DNA from: Axinella damicornis
Lineage: Eukaryota; Porifera; Demospongiae; Axinellida; Axinellidae
Assembly (NCBI GenBank): GCA_963931865.1
Contig: OZ007516.1
Span: 9,920,464 to 9,984,463 of the forward strand
Reading direction: 5' to 3'
Length of the DNA: 64,000 bases
This document shows positions 44,040 to 56,296 of this stretch, piece after piece (the stretch's first letter is position 1; the number at the start of each line of letters is the position of its first letter). The position numbers and the translations under genes are program-made. The notes beneath the pieces are model-generated. The model had not been told where the DNA came from. It saw only the letters and a program-made list of their open reading frames with translations, and ran no database searches.

Positions 44040-46185
44040 TTTTACTTGTGGATTCTGGTGGTCTGTTTTGGCTGGTGCATCTGCACCCTGGTCCGCATTG
44101 CCTCTCAGCACACTTGCAGCTGCACTGCTGAGTACTGCAGCCTTTCTTGCAGCCACATGCATCCACGCAGTAGGAGTGCCACCTGATCCTGCACTCTCTT
44201 CATGTTCTCCTCCGAGTCCCACTCAACTGAAATCGATTCACCCTGTACTCTCCATCCATAGTTGGTGATTGGTGGTAGTTGAAGGGATACACTGTGCTTG
44301 CTTCCAATACAGAAGTACCCACCTTGATCGTAACCAGTGAAACCTTAGGGCATCGATTGAGGGAATGAGGTTATCCTCAGAATCCACTCTTTCCCATATT
44401 TTTGCGTTCAGGGTTTCAATCCAGGCCACATGTCTTGCTGCTGGTGATCTGCTTTTGGTAGACACGGAATGGTAGTGAGGCACTGGTGATTCGAACTGGT
44501 TCCTGAATGCTGTCAGGTTCATTAAGAAATAGACAACACCAACTAACCTGAGGAATGAATGCCAAGGAGCTGTGGCAGTAGTGACAAGGTTTCCAAGTAG
44601 CGATTCACTATCAGAGCAGATGAATGGTGCGAACCTGAACAGTGCACTCGGAAACAAATCCTTGCTTGTTTGGGTGAAAACGGATGTGAAGTCACACCCT
44701 GTTAACACATACATGTAGAGTGCCTGTAGCGTGGCAAGGCGGACTTCATGAAGAAAGTTGCACATTTCAGGGTCTAGCATCTGCTAGGGCATGGAGACTA
44801 AGTAGCTGTAGTGGACTTCCTGAAGGGTTGATCTGGAGCATCACTTCTCGGCTGATGAGATTGACTGCTGTTGCCGTCATACCAATGTGGTATGTGTCAG
44901 TACCTGGAGAAAAAAATAACAGCTTTTTGGCATCAGATTTGCTGGCATGTAACCATATTCTGGTATCTGCATTCCCAAACAAATTCAGTGCTGGATGACA
45001 CTCATTTGAATACCAGGCTGTGTCTTGTAGCACTCCTTGTGAAGCACCAGCCACCACTAGACGCTGACTACCACTGAGAAGGGATGTGGAACCTCGAAGC
45101 AGACCACTACCAAGATACTCAACAAGACTGTGTTTGCATGTGCGGCAAGCCAGTACAACCTCGTGCCATTTCCGGGGTATTGGTGTATTGTCAGAAAAGT
45201 GGTATGGTTTTTGGATCTTGACGGGCTCGCTCAATTGCTTTGGGGTGATTCGATAGCCTCCCAGGATCATCAAAGATCACATGGATTTCCGGGACATCAA
45301 GCCGAGAGTACTGAGAGATGAAACGCTCCAGTAGGAATGTAGTGTAATTCCACATGGTGGAATGTGAGGGTGAAGGTGTTGTGTTAATGATGAACATGCC
45401 CTCAAGAATCACTAGGTCTGGGATCCATAATCTGTTGATGACAACCTGCCCTTTGTACCTGTTTTCAAGTACGGTTGTAGTGGCACTCTTCTTCCCCTTG
45501 TGAGGAATTCCATCTGTACTTGCCAGTGCTCGGGGAAGCTCAATAAACTCTGCAGTTGGTGGCCTTTCCTTGCTATGTTGACACGACGCTGTTTCAAGCA
45601 CTTGGACACTAACAACTTCTCTTTCTCCAAGGTGTTGTAACACTGTTACATAGTTTAATGCACTCTGCCTCCTTCCCTGTTTCAGGGTGATCGGATGGCA
45701 GACTGTCAATGAGGCTGCAAAGATCAGCATCACAGCTGGTGAGTCGTGGTCTTTTTACAATTTGTAACTGAGCATGATAGTGTGTGGAACAGAGCACGCT
45801 GTCATCACTGATAAGCACCCTGAATTCTGTTCTCAAGCTATAGTACTCTTGTATTGTGGGGGGATCTGGGCAGCGGTGGATGCGCATGTCTTTTTGACGT
45901 TTTGTGCACAGTACAACTACAAAATACGCATTTTCTCTTGCTCTACATGTGGTCATGGTCATGTACAGCTCTATGCAGCTGCCTGTAGTCGGTGGGACAC
46001 AACGCTATTCCATCAGTGTGCAATAAAGGCTGTGGTATGTCCATCAAATCAGCCATTTCGGATGTTAAGAACCTTCCCATTATCACCTTCTCCTTGTTTG
46101 TGCACCCAACACAGCAACGTTTTGTCTTATCTTTCCACCTTGGAATCCACTTGGGATTCTGGGTATGTCGCTGAACGTCTAGCTG
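44035..46185 (-). pseudogene. Uncharacterised PIN-like family gene with CXC tail, broken
   Basis: Minus-strand fragments in changing frames keep a fixed order. A Cys-containing start (CCVGCTNKEKVIMGRF, ALCPTDYRQLHR), SVLCSTHYHAQLQIVKR, EIHVIFDDPGRLSNHPKA, and WHEVVLACRTCKHSLVEYLG come first. Then NADTRIWLHASKSDAKK with LLFFSPGTDTYHIGM, YVLTGCDFTSVF, and LRFHWLRSRWV with NYGWRVQGE follow. A Cys-rich tail CGCKKGCSTQQCSCKCAERQ with CGPGCRC ends it. A-D-T-[RK]-x-x-x-H, S-P-x-T-D and G-x-D-x-T-S blocks typify a large uncharacterised family in marine invertebrates and fish, which may have a PIN/FEN-like nuclease fold (inference). At least five frame changes are needed (near 45950, 45640, 45230, 44775 and 44260/44130). 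It sits in an intron of the MAPKAPK pseudogene on the opposite strand. Confidence 0.7.
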
Positions 46186-46430
46186 GCATGCACAACAGAC
46201 TTAGGAGTTTCGGGGAATACTTTTGTACTCCATTAGGCGGTCCCATAGTGTTTGGTCCCAACTGTCTGGCCTGAGGTACTTTGGGTAACTAAGTTAGCCC
46301 TTCAGAGTGCACAGCTGTGCAGGGTGTCATCCTGATGATCCTGTGTATTTAATTTATAAAGGATCTTAACATAATTATGTATAATCTATGTATCTATCCA
46401 TCTATCTATCTGTCTATGACATCATTAAGT
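46186..46430. other. No recognised gene
   Basis: Contains a short (TCTA)n stretch at 46390-46415. Confidence 0.4.
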
Positions 46431-46885
46431 AATGAGGGGCAACCGCACTCCTGGTACCCGGTTGCAACTCGCTGGTCGCGCAAGCTACGCGTTGCAGCTC
46501 ATTCCAATTAGCACACTGTCGTGTGAGGACCATGCTCGGTCAATCGAGTCGGCAATGGCGTCCAAAGGGAAGACAAGAACTTGCTACAGCGATCGCACCT
46601 GTGTGGTCAGAATCTTTGTGAGGCCTTCGTAAGAGCTGTACTGGCAACGAAGAGAGCGCTTGAGCAATGGTGGCCAACGGCGAGGCAAAAGTACTTGTAT
46701 CTCCACCACCACTGTGAGTTTCAGCACCAAAATTGTACGCTTGGGTCACTAGTGATCACGATGGTGTAATCACATCTTTGTAGGCCATTCCTAAGGTAGT
46801 CAAAGGTTAATTGATTGCATTACATTACGCGGCACAATTTTGCATTACGCGGCACAATTTTTCCCCTATCAGGAGAATATATTTG
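46431..46885. mobile_element. CACTCCTGGTA-terminus element, copy 1
   Basis: Starts GGGGCAACCGCACTCCTGGT and ends CCCCTATCAGGAG. The interior (GTGGTCAGAATCTTTGTG, GAGCAATGG) is shared with 51594-52104 and, reversed, 49640-50036. Confidence 0.65.
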
Positions 46886-48076
46886 TAGTACAGTTGTCAG
46901 GGATTTATGGCAGTAACCAACCAAGTCCGACGGCAAGGTTTATTTATGTCGCAAGACAACTGTCTATATATAAGTGTTATATATTCCTTGAGGCTGTGTA
47001 GCCCTTCCCCTGAACAGTCCAGTACTCCAATTTACATCCCTGTGTGTCTGTGCGTCACGATATGACATTGACAAGCTCATTGCTGAACTGGAGGAGCCTG
47101 GTGCCTCAACACGTATTATACTGTTCTGTGTAGCTATGGACAACACTGTCGCTATGCTTGCACTGTTTCTTCAACTTCATTGGTTCATAGTTATCACCCG
47201 GGGGAGGGAATTATGAGCCATAATTTCCCTGCAAGTTCCCTTAGGGAGGGAGTTATGGCTCATAACCACCCTCCGCTTGTATGCCATTTAGATACAAATG
47301 GGACATTAGATTTGCTAGATGGCCTTACTCTAATACTTTTATCCAGAGGCTTGTAGCATGAGTATGAAGTTAGTTACGTTATGACAATGTCCTGCTAATT
47401 TTTCCGTAAAGTACCTTGCTTGCCATGGAGTTTCAGTGTGCACGATCGCTGCAGAGAATGTGATTATACATGATTTGAATATAATTATGTGATCCGAGTA
47501 TACTGTGATATCGATGTGATGCTATTCCTTTTACCTCCTCTGGCCAGGACGATGGAAGGAGAAACTGCAAGCTCTTGAGATGTAGTGACAGACTGCTACA
47601 AAGAATAAGAAAATTCATGCAATCAGTATGTTGATGAACGATTCATTATGATTGTGGGGGAGGAGGGATACATGTAGGTACCTTGCACTGTGAGTGGAGC
47701 AACGCTGTGTCGAGTGTTAAAGACTTGAAAGTGGACGTAGCAGCTATGCAAGTGTCTGACTGATAATCTCCTGTTTGCATGCACAGCTGCTGGTGCATTT
47801 TTTTTTTTCCACCTTACAGTTCTGTTTACAACCACCTGCAAAGCAACCGCCTTCGCGGTAAATTTTATTTTGACGGTTGTCATGAAAAATTATCCAACAG
47901 TCTAATGCATTAGAGATTGGTTTTAGTCTTTGCGTAGTTTTATGCTAGTATTTCCTACCAGTTCTGCAAACAGCACGGTCTATGAGCGACCCTTTTTTCA
48001 GAGAAAATTGAGAGGGCGGGGCTGAGCAATAAATGCGCACCCGGCTCTGCAAAAGGAAATGTATGACTTCCGGTAT
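46886..48076. other. No recognised gene
   Basis: GAGGGA.TTATG..CATAA inverted repeats lie at 47205-47265. A minus-strand open stretch at 47670-47880 with a GTACC border is unassigned. Confidence 0.35.
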
Positions 48077-48395
48077 GCTGGCGTAACGACTGGATCACAT
48101 GCACTGCATGCAATGTATACAAGGTGGATCACATGCACTGCATGCAATGTATACAAGGTGGATCACATGCACTGCATGCAATGTATACAAGGTGGACCAC
48201 ATGCACTGCATGCAATGTATACAAGGTGGACCACATGCACTGCATGCAATGTATACAAGGTGGACCACATGCACTGCATGCAATGTATACAAGGTGGACC
48301 ACATGCACTGCATGCAATGTATACAAGGTGGATCACATGCACTGCGTGCAATGTATGCAAGGTGGATCACATGCACTGCGTGCAGTGTACACCTA
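48077..48395. repeat. 34-bp minisatellite, nine units
   Basis: The unit starts TGGATCACATGCACTGCATG, begins at 48091 and repeats every 34 bp up to about 48390. It is preceded by GCTGGCGTAACGACTG (48077-48092). Units contain the palindromic core GCATGCA. The first and last units vary most. Open frames through it are by-products. Confidence 0.9.
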
Positions 48396-48515
48396 AGATT
48401 GAGCTCAAGTGCACAATTTGTTGTGCACCTCAATGAAAGCCGACTGATTTTTCCTACCTGGCACGTTTTTTCACACCTCAATGAAAGACTAGCTATTTTC
48501 TGTTTCATTCCACAG

Positions 48516-48594
48516 AGGTTGCAGAGATGTTCGTTCCATCTCCCTCGCTGTCGCACACTTGCACCACATGAACATAGCCCACAGGGACCTCAAG
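48516..48594 (+). pseudogene. MAPKAPK-like exon 2 with frameshift
   Basis: Starts in frame as EVAEMF, then needs a shift to read SISLAVAHLHHMNIAHRDLK, the catalytic loop. CATTCCACAG acceptor, GTGTGT donor. Confidence 0.8.
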
Positions 48595-48718
48595 GTGTGT
48601 GCATGGCCCCGGGATATGGATCATGTACACATGTCCACAACATGCATGTACATCACAGACTACCACACAGTTTGCCGCACGTGTACTATCATATTGAAGG
48701 CTGTACTGCATATGCTAA

Positions 48719-49470
<752 letters not shown>

Positions 49471-49475
49471 TCTAG

Positions 49476-49551
49476 CTCCTGAAGTTCTAGGTCCTGAGAA
49501 GTTTGACACATCATGTGACCTGTGCTCTATTGGAGTCATCACATGCATTCT
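49476..49551 (+). pseudogene. MAPKAPK-like exon 4
   Basis: Encodes (A)PEVLGPEKFDTSCDLCSIGV and ITCIL; the invariant Trp of D-x-W-S is Cys. Phases fit exons 3 and 5. Confidence 0.85.
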
Positions 49552-49639
49552 GTGAGTCTGCTTCACACTTTTTGCTTCGTGTCTACTATCATCTTGTAAG
49601 GTTTTAGAATAAGTGGGGGTGTGAGTTTTGTACATGTAG

Positions 49640-50036
49640 CTCAACACTGATTGCCTGGTAGAGATTACTAGAGATTACTAGAGATATTACTAAAGTGGTG
49701 GAGATACAAGCGCTTTTGTCGTGCTGTCGGTCGCCATTGCTCGATCGCTCTGTTTGAAGTTCGTTGCCAGTACACTCTAACGAAGGCCCCACAAAGATTC
49801 TGACCACACAGCCATGATCGCTGTCGTTCACTGACACTTACATGCTGAAACTCACCATGGTGGCAAACTTGTGAACGCTGTAATAACTTGGCTGCCATTG
49901 CCTACTCGATCACTCGACCGAGCATGGTCCTTTCGTGGCATGTGAGCTAATTGGACTGAGTTGTGATATTTAGCTTGCGCTACCAGCGAGTTGCAACCGG
50001 TTGCAACGTGGCTACCAGGAGTGTGGTTGCCCCTAG
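49640..50036. mobile_element. CACTCCTGGTA-terminus element, copy 2 (inverted)
   Basis: Reverse orientation relative to copies at 46431 and 51594; ends GCTACCAGGAGTGTGGTTGC. It sits in the intron between kinase exons 4 and 5. Confidence 0.65.
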
Positions 50037-50131
50037 AAACAGCTAAGGATTACTGTGGATTACTAGTTAGATTGGGAATGTGATTGGAGGAAAGTTTCTC
50101 TTCACTCTTTCTCCCCTCCCTTTCCCCTCAG

Positions 50132-50236
50132 GCTTTGCGGGTTCCCTCCGTTCTACAGCACAGGGCATGAAGAAGAGGATCCAGCAGGGACAATATACCT
50201 TTCCCGCACCAGAGTGGACACACGTCACCAATGAAG
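50132..50236 (+). pseudogene. MAPKAPK-like exon 5 with frameshift
   Basis: Reads LCGFPPFYST in one frame and GMKKRIQQGQYTFPAPEWTH in the next. A short piece normally present between the two is missing. CCCCTCAG acceptor, GTACAT donor. Confidence 0.8.
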
Positions 50237-50261
50237 GTACATGTTGTGGTTTCGGTAGCCT

Positions 50262-50806
50262 CGGTCCAGGGTCTCCCCTCAAAATACGGGGGAGAGAGCC
50301 TGGTAACGTCTGTGAGTAAAGCTGTTCACTTCCGGCACCTGAATCTGGCAGTATCAATCGCATTGCAGATCGAAACAACGTGAACACGTAAGCATTTCCT
50401 TCACTGCCATATTAGTGCATGAATTGTAAACTTGGAAATGATCGTTCAAGGACAGAGTACCCAGGTGAAAGTCAGTTGACGATTGTGCAAGAGGGCCACT
50501 GGTCTGAGCTCGCTGTTCACTGTAGTTGGACCAGCTCACTCATGGTTTGTCGCCGCTTACAGGTTCAACGTTTCACAAGCTGATGATCTGTCTGGGTTTG
50601 CTTGTGTGTCTCAAATTTCAGTGAAATGAAGAGCAATATAGTGACTGATTTGTACGCATAAGTCATGCGACAGTTACTACAAAGTGGGAGTGTCCTTCAA
50701 TTATCACATGACATGCCAGAAGTCGACAGCTTTTCTTGCGAATGTTACCAGGCTCTCTGTCCCTACTCCCCTCAGTTTTGAGGAAAGAGCCTGGGACCGA
50801 GGCTAT
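50262..50806. mobile_element. TAGCCTCGG-terminus element
   Basis: Left TAGCCTCGGTCCAGGGTCTC and right GAGCCTGGGACCGAGGCTA are complementary. The right end carries its own hairpin like 11041-11097. No coding content. Confidence 0.55.
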
Positions 50807-51044
50807 GGTTGTGGTCCATGATGTGTCTCGGCACAACTTGGTATCAGCTAGAATCATGCAGAGGACAAGGCAGCTGTTTAACCCTTTATGACTGCAAAAC
50901 CTGTTAGCTATGAGACTTTCAGGTGGGAATGTTCACCCAAAGGGTGAAAGCAGTATGGTCGTGTCTGGGCTTGATGTTTAGTCAGAGCCAGCTTCACCAA
51001 TTCTTTTAGAAATTATCTACCTAGCTAGCTAGCTAGAGCTGAGT

Positions 51045-51600
51045 GTGTTTAGTTTTATAATTTATACAAGTAGCTGAGCTCGCTTCGCTCGCTCAGCTAC
51101 TTCCCCCTTGTTCGCCTACCGTGTGTAATCCGGCGCCGGACAGCTCTTTGAAGAGCTGCTTCTCCCCGATTGCGTCCCGGCTTCAGCTGCTGCTCGCCGC
51201 TTGCGTCCGCTTCAGCTGCTGCTCCCGGGCCCGATTGCGGTATCTGCTTCCACTGCTGCTCCCGGTTTGCCTCCACCTCGCGTCCAGCTGCTGCTCCCCG
51301 CTTTCATGATCAGCTTCTGCTCCCGATCGCGTCCGCTTGGACTGCTGCTCCCCGATTGCGTCCGCTTGAACTGCTGCTCACCCGATTGCGTCCGCTTCGA
51401 CTGCTGCTCCCCGATTGCATACTGGATTCCAGCCCATGCCCGGGCCCAATGTTCTCGAACATTCTTCGCAGAGTTCGAGGTTCAGTAAATAGATTAAAGT
51501 ACGAAGGTTGCGCGTCACTATAGTCTAGTCCCGCCCCACGAACATCCCACTTCCGTCATGGACAGACACACACACGTTAAAATCTTAATATATCGAGAGG
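51045..51600. repeat. Element with CCCCGATTGCGTCCGCTT tandem repeats, copy 1
   Basis: Starts near ACAAGTAGCTGAGC and a GCTTCGCTCGCTCAGC palindrome. It contains about ten irregular units with GCTGCTGCTCCCCGATTGCG, and ends GGCCGGGACTAGACTATAG-like sequence followed by a short ACACAC run. An inverted copy is at 53505-54735. Confidence 0.75.
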
Positions 51601-52104
51601 CAACCGCACTCCTGGTAGCCGCTGCAACGCCGGCTGCGACTCGCCGTAGCGCAAGCTAAGTATCGCAGTTAGTTCCAATTAACGCACATGCCACGTGGCA
51701 ACCACGCCCAGTCGATCGCTAGCAATGGCGACCAAAGGGAAGACACGAAATTATAACAGCACTTACAACCTTGCCAGCACGGTGAGTTTTGGCATGTAAG
51801 CGTCAGTGAACAACAGCGATTACGGCTGTGTGGTCAGAATCTTTGTGGTCCCTTCGTATGACTGTACTGGCAACCAACGTCGAAGAGAACGATCGAGCAA
51901 TGGCGGCCGACGGCACGACAAAAGCGCTTGTATCTCCACCACCAAGGTGAGTTTCACCACAATTATTGTGTGGTCGTGTCAATCCATGATAGCGATCACG
52001 ACGGTGTAGTCAGAATCTCTGTAGACCTTTCCTGCGTGCTGTGAGGTTTGATTATTTATTTAGATTATTTACGCTGCACAATTTTCCCCCTACCAGGAGT
52101 GTAA
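51594..52104. mobile_element. CACTCCTGGTAG-terminus element, copy 3
   Basis: Begins GAGAGGCAACCGCACTCCTG and ends CTACCAGGAGTGTAATG, giving complementary CACTCCTGGTAG ends. It overlaps the end of the preceding repeat. Confidence 0.65.
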
Positions 52105-52419
52105 TGATGCACTTGGGACTGTATGGATGAGTGAGTATTCATTGTAGCCAGTCTTGGTAAGTGGATTCATGAGAAGCCAGGCAAAACCCATAATCTCTTT
52201 TGAGGCTGTACTTGTGGGCTATAAATATGTTTGACACCCTATTAAGTGTGTAGAGCAGGTTGCTGCACTTGCACGGGTGCATTGCAAAAAGTGACGTACG
52301 TACCACGTGCGTACCACGTACCTACCCAGCCAACACTGTACTTCAGTACCGAGACAAAAAAGCCAGATCAAGGGACTAATGGCTAATGAGTATGGCTTTT
52401 CCCTCTTTGCCAAACACAG
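52105..52419. repeat. Repeat related to 41800-42060
   Basis: Shares GTGGATTCATGAG, TTTGACACCCTATTAAG and the GCATTGCAAAAAG..ACGTACG block with 41800-42000. Confidence 0.6.
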
Positions 52420-52505
52420 AGAAGGGTCTGATCAATGGACTGCTGAAGATTGATCCACAAGAGCGGTTCAAGTTCAAAGACGTTCTCTGACATCCCTGGA
52501 TTGCT
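52420..52505 (+). pseudogene. MAPKAPK-like exon 6 with stop codon
   Basis: Encodes EKGLINGLLKIDPQERFKFK, DVL, then TGA, then HPWIA, followed by GTATGT. The last kinase helix (subdomain XI Arg present as QERF) is therefore interrupted. Confidence 0.8.
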
Positions 52506-52872
52506 GTATGTTGTATGGAGCAGATGGGTAGAATATGTACGACTACATCAAAGCATTCCAATCACCACATAATATCCTCTGAGGGAACATAGAACTAGGG
52601 TGCTGGGAGACAAACTTCCAAATTGTCTTAGTTTGCAGAGGCATGCAGGTTTGTCTGGTTCCCCAACTCTCATGGCGGAGAGGGAGACTGGGTTGTCTTG
52701 TTCCCTGACTCCCACTGTCGGGAGGGAGACTTGGTGCCAGAAATTGGTCATTTTGGAAGGTTGTGGACAGCATCAATGTGGCTCTAAATGTAGCAGATTG
52801 TATGTCAAATAAGTGTGCTAGTTTTAATGCGAGCGAACTGATAGTGGCCTTGTGCATTGTCTATTGACTTAG

Positions 52873-53345
52873 CAAACAATGGGCCCCCTCCCCACCTCGC
52901 TTCACCCTCCTCCCTACTTCCCATGACTCTCCCTCCCCTCCCCACCTCCCATCACCCTCCTCCCCACCTTCATAACGCTCCTCCTCACCTCCCATCACTC
53001 CCCCTCCCCTATCACTCTCCCACCCCACCTCCCTTACACTCCATCACTCTCCCTCCCCACCCCCTCCTCCTCACCCCCTCCTCTCCACCTCCCATGCACT
53101 CCATCACTCTCCCTCCCCACCCCCTCCTCTCCACCTCCCACTCCATCCCACCTCCATCACTCCCACTCTACCATCACTCCCTCCCCACCCCCTCCTCTCC
53201 ACCTCCCATTCCATCCCACCTCCCATCACTCCACTCTACATCACTCCCTCCCCACTCCACCTCCTCTCCGCCTCCCATACCTCCCCCTCCATCATCACTC
53301 TCCCTTCCTATCCCACCTCCCATTACTCCCTCTTCCCATATCCCG
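52873..53345. repeat. Pyrimidine-rich minisatellite before the last kinase exon
   Basis: About 470 bp of irregular CCCTCCCCACCTCCCATCAC units on the + strand, ending about ten bases before the acceptor of exon 7. Confidence 0.9.
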
Positions 53346-53355
53346 TCAAATGCAG

Positions 53356-53478
53356 GAGGAGATGTCACATGCTCTGCCGACGATGAGGGTACAGGAAGAC
53401 CCCACGGCGATCAAGAAAATCTCTGAGTCCAAGAAGCCACCAAGGGAACTGATCTTGTGTATGACACTCTTTTCCTGA
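53356..53478 (+). pseudogene. MAPKAPK-like exon 7 (C-terminal tail)
   Basis: Encodes EEMSHALPTMRVQEDPTAIK and KISESKKPPRELIL, ending at TGA 53476-53478. E-E-M-x-x-A-L-x-T-M-R-V is the C-terminal regulatory helix of MAPKAPK2/3. ATGCAG acceptor. Frame intact. Confidence 0.8.
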
Positions 53479-53504
53479 TCAATCATTAGTTGTGTGTGAC
53501 ACAT

Positions 53505-54735
53505 CAATACATTAAGATTTTAACCGTGTGTCTGTCTGTCTGTCCGTCCGTGTGTTACGGAAGTGGGATGTTCGTGGGGCGGGACTAGACTGTAGTGACG
53601 CGCGACCTTCGTACTTCAATATTTACTGAACCTCGAACTCTGCGTACTAGAATGTTCGAGAATAGTGGACATGGCTGGAATCTTCGAGAACAGCTGGCGG
53701 GGAGCAGCAGCGCAGCCGAAGCGGACACAATCGGGGAGCAGCAGACGAATCGGGGAGCAGAGTTGAAGCCGACGCATTCGGGGAGCAGCAGCCGAAGCGG
53801 ACGCAATCGGGAACCAGTTGAAACGGACGCAATCGAGGGAAGCAACTGAAGCGGACGTAAGCGGCGAAAAGCAGCTGAAGTGGATGCAAGCCGGGAGCTC
53901 AGCAGCAGTTGAAACGGATCGATGCAATCGCGCGAGGAGCAGCAGCTGAAGCGGACGCAATCGGGGAGCAGCAGCTCTGCACAGAGAGCTATCCGGTGTC
54001 ATAAAATTTTGGGGACCCCAGGTCCCCATTTTCCCTGGTAAAATGGGGACCCCTTTGGGAAAATGGGGACCCCCACACCGTTTTGTTTTACGTTGCATCA
54101 AGTACTCACAGCTCAGTGTAGGATGGTTTGTTTGTCGAATAACCTCTGTACATGCATGTCTGTGAAAGCATTAGTCCATGCATAGAGCAAGGATGGATTA
54201 TCATCATCATATCCGTCGAAACCTGTACTTGTGATGGTTGCTACGTACGTACCCTGATAGCTGTAATGCGCAAGTCGGACAATGCAATCCCTCCAACAAA
54301 GCCAATTTTTTTCTGTGCAAAGGTTGCTGATCTCTTCTATGTCGGGAGATCATGAATTTGACACGTGCTGCTTATACATGTAGGTATAACAGCTACGTAT
54401 GTAATAATAGCCACTCACTCACTAGCTCCTCACTCTTGCACTGCAGGCTAGTTAGTGGGCTATAGGCTAGTTAGTGGGCTATAGGCTAGTTAGTGGGCTG
54501 TAGGCTAGTTAGTGGGCTATAGGCTCAAGTCTGACTCATTATAAGTACTATCTCTCTAACTATGACAATTCTAGCTATCTGGAGAGGGATTGATGCTCAG
54601 ACCAGCTTGTTTTTGAAGATCCTCATCAAAGATAACTTCAAGCTATTATTACGTATTGCTATACGGATTACTCACGTAGGCGAACGAGGGGGAAAGAGTA
54701 GCTGAGCGAGCGAAGCGAGCGAAGCTACTTGTATC
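53505..54735. repeat. Inverted copy of the CCCCGATTGCG repeat element
   Basis: Reverse complement of 51045-51600 (shared GAACATCCCACTTCCG, GGGGCGGGACTAGACT reversed, AGCAGCAG-rich units, GTAGCTGAGCGAGCGAAGCG). About 660 bp extra (54000-54662) split it; the extra piece starts near a GGGGACCCCAGGTCCCC palindrome. Confidence 0.75.
54445..54530. repeat. 19-bp tandem repeat, about four units
   Basis: AGGCTAGTTAGTGGGCTAT repeated head to tail. Confidence 0.9.
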
Positions 54736-56132
54736 TCTCATCTAATTCTACACATGCACACATGCATCACAGTGACAGCACACATCTCAACAATTTTTAA
54801 TTGGGCTGGGCGGCAATTGAGTGCGTGGCAACCGAGGACAAGATCAACAGTACAAACCAAACACACAAACTTAACAACACAATAGAAGTGCAGTAGCTAC
54901 AATGCAGAAAAATTCGGGGTGAGCCAATCAGAAAAGCAACACAGGTGTAACTGCCACACCTATGGTTTTAGAGCATGCGGCCAACTCATGCCCACGGGAA
55001 AAAACCTCGCCCTAAAAACCTCAGCGAGGAAAAGCCCGAACAAAATAAATTAACACCCCACATCATAGATAGCTAAAAGTTCAGCAGCCATGGTGTACCC
55101 ATGCATGCAATGAATCCAGCTCCAGCAATATCTCCCTAGCACCAGATACCTCGGACAAAGAGGAATATGTGCATAAAGAATCAGCTCATTCTGATTGAGA
55201 TATCACATACCTTCACACTTCCTCTCCATCAGGAGGGGAAAAACTTGCCAAGCAAAAGGTAAAGTCGCCGAGAGTGACCAACTGTTTACCGCTAACCATT
55301 TAAATACTCATCTGCCTTGACCAATCACAGACAAGGACATGCAATGTAAAGAACATTACTGCGCATGTGCAAGGCAACCCAGCAACATGCACAAAAACAA
55401 GCATGTGATCATACAACCGATGAGAGAACATTTTCCGTCTAATTCACCATGCTCAAACGACATAAAATGCTACTATGAGTAATTTTGTCATTACAATACA
55501 AAATTGTTGCTATGGCAACAACTTCTTGCATCCTTGCACGTACCTCACATGTCTCTCACCGGCCCCCCATCACTCTCCTTTGAATGCAGAAGCTGAGCAT
55601 GATCATGACCCGTGCATGGGAGTGCCATGCAGGGGTCAAAACAAGCTAAGTAAATACATGCATGCAAGCAACTGTAGCTGCACATGCGTCGTGCATCATT
55701 TCAATTGGTGCTGTTTCAACGACATTGTACTCCTTCCCAATCACACCAGTTGTCCTGAGCCAACTCCTTGAGGACAAAATGACCCACTCGCTTTCATCTG
55801 CCCGACTCAGTCGACTCACCAACTCAGTTCAATGCTGACTCCAAACTTTGTTAGTGATTCCATGCTGCTAATAGCACTGTATTCTGTAATACTATATATA
55901 GCAAACCACTATACAAACGGAAGACTTAGCTACTGACACTGCATTAGCTACACTGCACCATTTAATAGACCTCCCCACCAAAAATTGGCTTCCGTATAAT
56001 ATATACCGGTAGTCCTTGAATACATTTGCAAGACCAGGGCTGGTGTTACTGGGAAATTATACAAGTAGACGCATGGTCTAGCTATCAGATCTTGATGGAC
56101 ATGCAATAGCCTCGTTCCCATGTGCTTGGTAA
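54736..56132. other. No recognised gene
   Basis: About 1.4 kb without identifiable exon or repeat, apart from a TAGCCTCGTTCCCA terminus at 56107. An open piece at 55585-55660 (DPCMGVPCRG) is too short to assign. Confidence 0.35.
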
Positions 56133-56296
56133 TTGGGGCGAGCGTGCATGAGCGAGCCCCACACTAGCGTGACTTCATTGCGCTGTGCGTGTGTATGTTT
56201 GCTTGCTTGCTTGCTTGCTTGATTGCTTGCTTGTCATCTTGCAAATACCGTAAATTTTAAATCAGCGAATTTCACTTGCACGTGCACAATAATATT

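Noticed and set aside
45774..46274. 166-codon forward ORF
   Set aside because: It is antisense to the Cys-containing start of the pseudogene on the minus strand, which explains the sequence better.
48091..48395. Possible CRISPR array (regular 34-bp repeats)
   Set aside because: Units are head-to-tail without variable spacers, and the context is an animal intron.
51170..51523. Overlapping Cys/Ala/Ser-rich ORFs
   Set aside because: By-products of the CCCCGATTGCG tandem repeats, mirrored on the opposite strand at 53585-54101.
52857..53426. 189-codon Pro/Ser-rich ORF
   Set aside because: Low-complexity C/T-rich intron sequence; the only supported coding part is the last kinase exon in its own frame.
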